From positions 744,001-808,000 of the forward strand of contig JAXLYE010000003.1 of NCBI GenBank assembly GCA_046351595.1: DNA of 64,000 nt. Reading direction: 5' to 3'. Under the pieces are notes generated by a model. It worked only from the letters and a program-made list of their open reading frames with translations. It did no database searches and was not told where the DNA came from. Made by a program: the position numbers and the translations under genes. This DNA comes from JAXLYE01 sp046351595. GTDB taxonomy: Bacteria; Myxococcota_A; Polyangia; Palsa-1104; JAEUJZ01. Shown one piece after another: positions 8,498 to 14,323 of the stretch. Within the stretch, counting starts at the first letter, position 1. The number at the start of each line of letters is the position of its first letter.

Positions 8498-8900
8498 GGT
8501 TTGCCAGCAAGCTGCCGGCGCGCGCGCAACGGTTTGCCAGCAAGCTGCGGTCGCTGGCCGAGAAGTTGGCTGGCAAACCGCTGTGGGCGAGAACGTGCGG
8601 TTGCTGGCAAACCGGAGGGAGCGCTTGCTGGCAAACCGCCGCGCCGGTTGGCCGGCAAGCGTTTGCCTCCGATTGGCAGCAAGTCGGAAATTCCGGTTTT
8701 CTGCCAGCTCTTGTCGGCCAATCGAGGGCATGCCCTTAAGGGGCTGATTCTGTGGAGCTTTCTGGGAATCTTGTGGTTGGCTGCAGCGGTTTGCCAGCAA
8801 AGTGGAATTTCTGGCTTGCTGCCAGTTGGAATTTCGGGTTTGCAGGCAAACCGAACGGCGAGTTGGCTGGCAGCGCCAGACGTCGATTTGCTGGCAAACC
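8498..8900. repeat. Cluster of GGTTTGCCAGCAA motifs in both orientations (centre of array 1)
   Basis: The 13-mer GGTTTGCCAGCAA occurs exactly at 8498, 8531 and 8788 on the plus strand and at 8601, 8625 and 8888 on the minus strand. Near copies are at 8566 (minus) and around 8648-8680, 8696, 8813 and 8862, and GGTTTGCAGGCAAACC at 8837 is a perfect palindrome. Opposed copies can pair into hairpins, for example 8531 with 8566. A second motif, GGAATTTC or GGAAATTCC, appears at about 8686, 8804 and 8828. All reading frames across the block are accidental repeats of short peptides; I see no protein here. Confidence 0.75.
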
Positions 8901-8918
8901 CGCGCTGCACCGACCGCT

Positions 8919-8974
8919 CAACGCTCTCACAACGTTCTCACGTTTTTCCAACGCAAATCCAACGATCCCCAACG
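8919..8974 (-). repeat. Inverted CGTTG iterons upstream of zinc-ribbon gene (right end of array 1)
   Basis: CAACG (the complement of CGTTG) occurs at 8919, 8930, 8949, 8960 and 8970, with a degenerate copy near 8939, so the spacing again stays near 10-11 bp. The last three copies are CCAACG. They mirror the GTTGG iterons at the left end, making array 1 a large imperfect inverted repeat. The last copy ends 23 bp before the zinc-ribbon start codon, so occupancy should affect that gene's expression. Confidence 0.7.
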
Positions 8975-8997
8975 ATGCGGGGCCGCAGGCTGGAGGC

Positions 8998-9507
8998 ATG
9001 AACACCAGAACCTGTGCGCACTGTCAGAAACCTCTCAAGCCGAACAAGCGCGGGCTGTACTGCAACCGACGCTGCACCTGGCGCGCCTGGCGGCGACGCG
9101 CCATAGCCCGCGGCCACGAGGCGCTGCTGTTGCATCTCCCGACCCTGCCGCGAGAAGCGGAGACCATCCTTGCCACGGCGGGTCCCGACCGACTGCGCGT
9201 CGCCAACCAGCTCGCGCTGGTCGGTAAGGCGCCCGCCGGAGCATACGGCTACCGCGTCGGGATCCAGAACGGAGAGAGCCTGATGCACTGGTTCCCTCCG
9301 GCGCGGTTCCAGAGTCCGCCGATGTTCCTGCTGGAGCCGTTTGAGTGGCCTCTGGTGTCGCGCGCGGGAACATACGCCGTGGTGTACCTGGATGCGAGCG
9401 GCCAGCCGCTGGGTGGACCGCGCTTCACCCTCGATGTGCAGGACACGAACCCGCGGCTGCTCCTCGGGGACGGCGATCGCCCATACAAGCCGCGACGCCG
9501 CTGCTGA
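8998..9507 (+). CDS. Zinc-ribbon protein of unknown family, paralogue 1
   Basis: A 169-residue protein. The N-terminus carries four cysteines at residues 6, 9, 22 and 26 (CAHC ... YCNRRC), a treble-clef or ribbon-type zinc site, followed by a strongly basic stretch WRAWRRRA. The rest, from about residue 75, is a beta-rich domain with APAGAYGYRV, WFPPARF, LLEPFEWP and TYAVVYLDASGQP, ending in DGDRPYKPRRR. The same domain is found in the gene at 10184. The in-frame open reading extends upstream through the repeat array, but ATG at 8998 is the first start outside the repeats and places the zinc site at the N-terminus. I do not recognise the family. A DNA-binding role at the adjacent array is inference. 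Confidence 0.65.
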   Translation: MNTRTCAHCQKPLKPNKRGLYCNRRCTWRAWRRRAIARGHEALLLHLPTLPREAETILATAGPDRLRVANQLALVGKAPAGAYGYRVGIQNGESLMHWFPPARFQSPPMFLLEPFEWPLVSRAGTYAVVYLDASGQPLGGPRFTLDVQDTNPRLLLGDGDRPYKPRRRC

Positions 9508-9774
9508 CGCGGGTGCGCAGTCTCACGGGCCCGCGGACGACTGCGTGAGGTGAAAGGCCCTCGGCAGACGCTGAAGAGCGTAGCGGGCGGAGATCTGCCG
9601 CTCTCCAGGAATGGGGTGAAGCCGAATACAACAGATTGAGTCATTTCTGATCCGCTGAGCGCGCACCGGACACAAGGATAAATAGTGCCCCTAATCCATT
9701 AACCAAGAATAAGCTCAATTGGTCTAAATATCCCACATTGACCGACATTGGTGGCTGATTCGAGAACCATTCTG

Positions 9775-9878
9775 CTCAATCAGTTTTTGTCAACTGCTTT
9801 CCTGAACGGTTTTCAAAAGCCGGCGGCAGAAACCGTCAATAAAAACGGTTGGTAAAAACGGTTCGCAAAAACGGTCGG
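9775..9878 (+). repeat. Thirteen-bp tandem array, block A (8 units)
   Basis: Eight consecutive 13-bp units with consensus TAAAAACGGTTTT. The central CGG (or CAG, CCG) falls exactly every 13 bases, at about 9781, 9794, 9807, 9820, 9833, 9846, 9859 and 9872. The first two and units four and five are degenerate; the last three are close to consensus. The block is markedly richer in A and T than the genome around it. I see no reading frame of substance in 9508-9774 just upstream. Confidence 0.8.
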
Positions 9879-9941
9879 CAATAGGTCGTACTGACTGGCA
9901 ACCCTATGATCCTCCTTAGGAACTGCGAGCAGCACGCTCTC

Positions 9942-10058
9942 CGCAAACCGTTTTTGACAACGGCTTTTAAAAACGGCTTTTAACGACGGTTTTTAAAAAC
10001 GGTCGCTAATAACGGTTTTCGCGAACGGTTCGCGCGAACGGTTTTGGAAAACGGTTTG
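9942..10058 (+). repeat. Thirteen-bp tandem array, block B (9 units)
   Basis: Nine consecutive 13-bp units of the same consensus as block A. CGG is at 9961, 9974, 9987, 10000, 10013, 10026, 10039 and 10052, and the first unit carries CCG at 9948. The register is perfect throughout. A 63-bp spacer that is not a multiple of 13 separates the two blocks. AACGGTT is a near-palindrome, which fits a dimeric binding site. The array ends 126 bp before the second zinc-ribbon gene. Confidence 0.85.
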
Positions 10059-10066
10059 TGACACGC

Positions 10067-10079
10067 ATCACGGCGTGAT
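10067..10079. promoter_or_regulatory. Perfect palindrome ATCACGGCGTGAT, possible operator
   Basis: ATCACG and CGTGAT flank a single central G, immediately after block B of the 13-bp array and about 105 bp before the zinc-ribbon gene at 10184. It is the same length as an array unit but unrelated in sequence. An operator or the base of a small hairpin is plausible. Confidence 0.35.
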
Positions 10080-10183
10080 ACAAGGAGCCACTTCACCCTA
10101 CAAAACAGCGGCAATACGCGCGTATAGCAGCGTCGAAGAACTCGATTGCGCGTTAGCGGCGTCGCCCGTTACATTGCTTTGGG

Positions 10184-10735
10184 ATGATGTGGGGGGACGA
10201 GTTCGAGATCTGCCCGGTCTGCAAGCGGACCCTCAATCGGGAGTCGCGCTCACGGTGGGACAGGCATGAGTGCCGCATGCGGGAGTCTCGGAAACTCGCC
10301 TTCGAGCGGGCCCGCGCGTATCTGAGCCTGCCGCTTTCGACGGTGCCCGACGACGTGATCGAGCAGCTGCCGATCGGCGCCGAGCAGCGCTGGGCTGCCT
10401 ACCGCCACGTGATCCGGGGGCGCGCTCCGGCCGGCGCGCACGGCTATCGAGTCGCGACCCTGCGCGAAGGGAGCCAGACTCTGCGCTGCTTCCCTCCGTC
10501 GGCCAGCCGCACTCTGGCGGTCTTCCGGCTGGAGCCTTTCGAGACTCCGGTCGTGCCGATGCGCGGGCGGTATGTGGTGCTGTACTTCGACGAGCTTGGG
10601 AATCTGATCGGGGAGCCGACCTTCACGATCCACATCGGCTGGCGTGATCGGGATCTGCGGTTGTCCGATGGGGATCGCACGCTGCTGCCGCGGAGGCGGG
10701 ATGGACAGAGGAGGCGCATCCGGCGCGAGGGGTAA
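10184..10735 (+). CDS. Zinc-ribbon protein of unknown family, paralogue 2
   Basis: A 183-residue paralogue of the protein at 8998. The N-terminal metal site differs: C10 and C13 (CPVC) pair with H28 and C30 (HEC) instead of four cysteines. The rest matches closely: RAPAGAHGYRV, CFPPSASR, RLEPFETP, GRYVVLYFDELGN, EPTFTI and DGDRTLLPRRR correspond one by one to segments of paralogue 1. The tail is longer and very basic. An in-frame stop at 10154 limits the start to ATG 10184 or 10187, and no clear ribosome site precedes it. The gene follows the 13-bp array, whereas its paralogue follows an unrelated array. The change in the zinc site together with the change of array suggests that the N-terminus determines DNA specificity; this is inference. 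Confidence 0.65.
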   Translation: MMWGDEFEICPVCKRTLNRESRSRWDRHECRMRESRKLAFERARAYLSLPLSTVPDDVIEQLPIGAEQRWAAYRHVIRGRAPAGAHGYRVATLREGSQTLRCFPPSASRTLAVFRLEPFETPVVPMRGRYVVLYFDELGNLIGEPTFTIHIGWRDRDLRLSDGDRTLLPRRRDGQRRRIRREG

Positions 10736-10862
10736 AGCGAAGACGGACCAGGGGGTCGAGGATCCAGGTTTGCGCGACGCAGACGCTGTACAGTCCATGC
10801 TGGGCCCGTACGTCTGGGCGCTGATGCTGCTGTAACCCCTACGGCGTGAACATGCGCCGGCT

Positions 10863-12962
10863 TCACCTGACGGCAACCAGCCTTCGGGCCGCCTCTGCAT
10901 CGAAGAGGGCGTCTGCTAGATAGCGCGCACTAAGGCGAGGCGGAAGGCAGGGCTGAAACTTGGAGAGGCGAGCGCTCGAGCCATCGCCCGAGAACCGCAG
11001 CTCGTCGGCTTCACTGGGGCGCTGAGCCGCTCGCAGCTCTGCCAGCGCTGCGCGGATCGCCGCCTCGCTCTGTCCGGATTCATCATGAAAACCGATATAG
11101 AGATTTCCTGCGGTGAGCTTCGGACCAAGCAGGGATTCCAGGACACGGGCCAGCAGGAGGTTGGCGCGGCCTCCTGCAAACGTCCACAGGCGAAAACCTG
11201 TCGCAGTCGTCACGAGCGGACAGGAATCTTCACCCAGGAATGCGTATTCCTCGCGCAGCTTCTGCAGGCGCTCGCGCGCACGGCGTGAGCCCAGCTCGAA
11301 CTCCTCTCCACTCTGTAGGACGCTGCGCAGAGCCTGGCAGAGGCGCTCGTGCCAGAACACGGGTCGTCCCCGCCAGCGGGTCAGCCTCCCGTGTTCGCAG
11401 GGTCGCACGTGGACGAGGCCGCGCGTCCAGTCGACCGAGGTCGCGCGCCAGGCCTGACCCGCGAGGACAAAGGTCAGCTCTTCGCGCTCACACTGCTCTA
11501 AAAATCGCGCTTCAATCGAGCCAATCTCTTCGTGCCCGAACAGGACCGTGAAAGTCTCCGGTGTCGAGAAGACTGCATACAGATCGAGAAAGTTCTTCTT
11601 CCCGTAAAGCCGCTCCCCCCGGGTACCCAGAGACAGCCGTCCGCCGTCCTCATGCAGGATGTCCTGCGCGAGCATGTGCTCGATCAGCTCGTCGCAGTCT
11701 GCACGGCTCAGCGATGCAAAAGGAGTGGCTGCACCGACCCATCCCAAGATGTCTCCTCGTGGAACTCCGCACTCCTGGATGCTGAGCGCCAAGATCTGAT
11801 GGGCCAGAAGGTGCGCGGCGCGGCGGCTGGGGCGAAGCGGCTCGACGAAGCCGGAGCGATACAGAGACAGCAGCGCCGCGGTCTGTAGCAGTGACTCATC
11901 GTCCGTCGTAAGGAACGTACAGTTGGGGCGCGTGCCGGGTCGTCTGCCCGAGCGTCCCATTCGCTGCAAGAAGCTGGCGACCGTGGCCGGGCAGTCGACC
12001 TGCAGCACGTGATCCAGGTCGCCGATGTCGATCCCGAGTTCAAGGACGCTGGTTGTGACGATGGCGCAGTCGCTGCGCTCTGCAAAGGCTGCCTCCGCGC
12101 GCTCGCGTTCGCTCTTGGCCAGTGAGGAGTGGGTCAGATAGACCTCGACCCCCGTTGAGCGCATGGCGCCGCCGACGGCCTCGACGCCGCGCCGGCTGTC
12201 GACGAACACCAGCCGCTTCCGGCCCGGGTGCAGCGCTGCGGCGATGCGCGCGGCGTTCTCGCGGCTGCCCACATAATCGACGGCCAGCTCCGGTGGGTTT
12301 GCGACGGCTGGCACCGCGACTACCTGGCCCGCGCGCTGCGAGCTGCCGGCGAGCCAGGCCAGGATCTCTTCAGGATTTCCGACCGTGGCCGAGAGCCCGA
12401 TGCGCTGGACATCGCGCTGGCAGAGGCGGGACAGACGCTCGAGCAGTGCCGACAGGTGGCCGCCTCGATCGTCGGCGACAAAGGCGTGGATCTCATCGAT
12501 GACGACCGCCTGCAGCCCAGCGAACAGGCGCCGCGCCGGCACGCTGCTGCTCATCAGCATGACCTCGAGCGACTCCGGCGTCGTCAGCAGGATGTCGGCC
12601 GGCTCGTCGATGAACGCGCGCCGCTGCGCCGGTGTCACGTCGCCGTGCCACTTCACCGCGCGTCGGCCCATCAGCATTGCGTAGCGAGAGAGCCGCGGCT
12701 CCTGGTTGTTGAGCAGCGCGCGCAGCGGCGTGACATAGAGCACCGAGACCGGACGCCAGTCCTCCGTGTCCATCCGCGACAGCAGCGGGAAGAATGCGGA
12801 CTCGGTCTTGCCGCCGGCAGTGGGCGCCAGCACGACGCAGTTGTGGCCGGGCAGGATGGCCTCGATGGCCCGCTCCTGAATAGGTCGCAGCGACGGGAAT
12901 CCCAGACCGTTGACGATCTGATACTGCAGCGCGGAGCTCAGCCTCTCGAACGCGGCGCTCAC
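10863..12962 (-). CDS. brxHI: BREX type 2 Lhr-like helicase BrxHI
   Basis: A 699-residue DEAD/DEAH helicase of the Lhr type. Motifs seen are the Q-like region RPIQERAIEAI, Walker A APTAGGKTES at about 46-55, TPLRALLNNQ (Ia), VVIDEIHAF (DEIH box), LSATVGNP (III), VTTSVLELGIDIGDL (V) and QRMGRSGRRPG (VI). The C-terminal 300 residues carry the Lhr-type winged-helix and accessory region. It is the last gene of the BREX type 2 operon, two bases after brxD. Its position and type match BrxHI, thought to act as the system's helicase. The gene looks intact. The 127 bp between it and the preceding zinc-ribbon gene hold no obvious terminator. Confidence 0.9.
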   Translation of the reverse strand: MSAAFERLSSALQYQIVNGLGFPSLRPIQERAIEAILPGHNCVVLAPTAGGKTESAFFPLLSRMDTEDWRPVSVLYVTPLRALLNNQEPRLSRYAMLMGRRAVKWHGDVTPAQRRAFIDEPADILLTTPESLEVMLMSSSVPARRLFAGLQAVVIDEIHAFVADDRGGHLSALLERLSRLCQRDVQRIGLSATVGNPEEILAWLAGSSQRAGQVVAVPAVANPPELAVDYVGSRENAARIAAALHPGRKRLVFVDSRRGVEAVGGAMRSTGVEVYLTHSSLAKSERERAEAAFAERSDCAIVTTSVLELGIDIGDLDHVLQVDCPATVASFLQRMGRSGRRPGTRPNCTFLTTDDESLLQTAALLSLYRSGFVEPLRPSRRAAHLLAHQILALSIQECGVPRGDILGWVGAATPFASLSRADCDELIEHMLAQDILHEDGGRLSLGTRGERLYGKKNFLDLYAVFSTPETFTVLFGHEEIGSIEARFLEQCEREELTFVLAGQAWRATSVDWTRGLVHVRPCEHGRLTRWRGRPVFWHERLCQALRSVLQSGEEFELGSRRARERLQKLREEYAFLGEDSCPLVTTATGFRLWTFAGGRANLLLARVLESLLGPKLTAGNLYIGFHDESGQSEAAIRAALAELRAAQRPSEADELRFSGDGSSARLSKFQPCLPPRLSARYLADALFDAEAARRLVAVR

Positions 12963-12964
12963 GC

Positions 12965-14314
12965 TCAGGGGTCCTGGGAAGCCGTAGGTCCGCTCGACAG
13001 CTCGAGCTCGATATCATCCAGCGAGCGCTGCACACCGGCGGCGGCGCGCTCCTCGGCGTTCATCTCGGCCGCCGAGAGAGACAGATCGTAGTGCCGCGCC
13101 GGGTCGAAGTCCGGGTGTTCCTCGACGCGGTCGAGCACATCACCGACCAGCTTCTTAAGGAACAGGCGCGGAGCCACGCCGACCTTGCCGCCCAGCGTCC
13201 CGGTCACCCGCTGCGCCAGCGCCGCGATCAGCGCATCCGGGACACGCAGGCGCAGGCGCTCCGCATCGGCCGCCGGATACAGCTCGCGCACCTTGCGTCC
13301 GACCTCGAGCAGGCGCTCGGCCGAGAACGGCTGCAGCCGGATCTGAACCGCGCGGCTGTTGTCGAAGGTCGCGTCCTTGCCAAAGTCGACAAACAGGCGC
13401 TGCTCGAGCGGCGGCAGCCGGCGGATCCCCTGCGGTCCCTCGAAGAAGGCCGGCGTACCGGTCACCAGCAGGTACACCCCGGGGTAGCGGCCACCGTCGA
13501 TGTCATCGAGGAGCTGCCGCAAGGCGTTGAGGCTGCGCTCGCGGCTGTCGCTGCGCATGCGTTGGATGGTCTCGACCTCGTCCAGCACCAGCAAGAGCCC
13601 CTTGCGCCCGGTCTGCGTCAGCACGACGAGCAGCCCGCGCAGGAATCCGGCCGCGCCAAAGTGGTCGATCTCGCCCTTGATCCCGGCCTTGCGCTTGATG
13701 TCGGCGCCGACGTTGGGCTGCCCCATCAGCCACGACAGCAGGCCGTCTGCGGTGGCGTGATCCTCGGCCATGCGAGCGCGGTGGCAGGCGCGCAGCGCAG
13801 CGGCGAACTGGGGCTGCGTCGCGCTCACGGTGGCAAGGCGGCTTTCGAGCAGCTCACCAACAGCGCTGGCCAGGGCGGCGGCATCCTGCCCATCCTGCTC
13901 AGGTCGCGCCAGCACCTCTTCTTCCAGGGAGTAGAACCAGCGCTCGATGAGCGCCCGGAAGGCGCCCTCTTCCCACTGCTTGGTCCGCAGGTTCTCCAGT
14001 GCCCGTCGGTATACCGTCTCCATCCGGTGCAGCGGCGTCTCGGTTTCTGAGATCTGTACATCCGAGGTCGCGAACCCCTGCTGCTGGGCGCGGTGCTGGA
14101 CCCAGCGCGAGAAGAAGGTCTTGCCGGTCCCGTAGTCGCCGCGCACCGCCTTGAAGACCCCGCGTCCGAGCGCCACCTGCGCCAGCTCCTCGTCAATCGC
14201 CTTCTCGAACCGCGACAGGCCCACGGCCAAGAGCTCAATGCCCCGTCGGGGGACGGTGCCGTTGCGCAGGGCCGCGATGATCTCGCGCCGCTTGACCAGG
14301 CTCAGGTCGGTCAT
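12965..14314 (-). CDS. brxD: BREX type 2 ATP-binding protein BrxD
   Basis: A 449-residue AAA/ORC-like ATPase. The N-terminal RRGIELLAVGLSRFEKAI leads to Walker A GDYGTGKT at 59-66; Walker B is LLLVLDEVETI around residue 238. These and the location between pglZ and brxHI identify BrxD. The family presumably supplies an ATP-dependent loading or motor function to BREX. The start at 14314 lies nine bases after the pglZ stop, and the brxHI start follows two bases after its own stop, so the three are one transcript. No missing motif is evident. Confidence 0.9.
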   Translation of the reverse strand: MTDLSLVKRREIIAALRNGTVPRRGIELLAVGLSRFEKAIDEELAQVALGRGVFKAVRGDYGTGKTFFSRWVQHRAQQQGFATSDVQISETETPLHRMETVYRRALENLRTKQWEEGAFRALIERWFYSLEEEVLARPEQDGQDAAALASAVGELLESRLATVSATQPQFAAALRACHRARMAEDHATADGLLSWLMGQPNVGADIKRKAGIKGEIDHFGAAGFLRGLLVVLTQTGRKGLLLVLDEVETIQRMRSDSRERSLNALRQLLDDIDGGRYPGVYLLVTGTPAFFEGPQGIRRLPPLEQRLFVDFGKDATFDNSRAVQIRLQPFSAERLLEVGRKVRELYPAADAERLRLRVPDALIAALAQRVTGTLGGKVGVAPRLFLKKLVGDVLDRVEEHPDFDPARHYDLSLSAAEMNAEERAAAGVQRSLDDIELELSSGPTASQDP

Positions 14315-14323
14315 GACGTTCTC

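Noticed and set aside
8326..9001. Several long open frames on both strands across array 1, and an in-frame upstream extension of the zinc-ribbon gene
   Set aside because: They consist of repeated short peptides (LPASC, LAGKP and similar) dictated by the DNA motif in every frame, so they reflect the repeats and not a protein.
9775..10058. CRISPR array
   Set aside because: The 13-bp units are contiguous without unique spacers, are far too short for CRISPR repeats, and no cas gene is present.
10075..10269. A 64-codon frame starting with GTG after the 13-bp array
   Set aside because: It overlaps the zinc-ribbon gene in another frame and shows no protein-like features.
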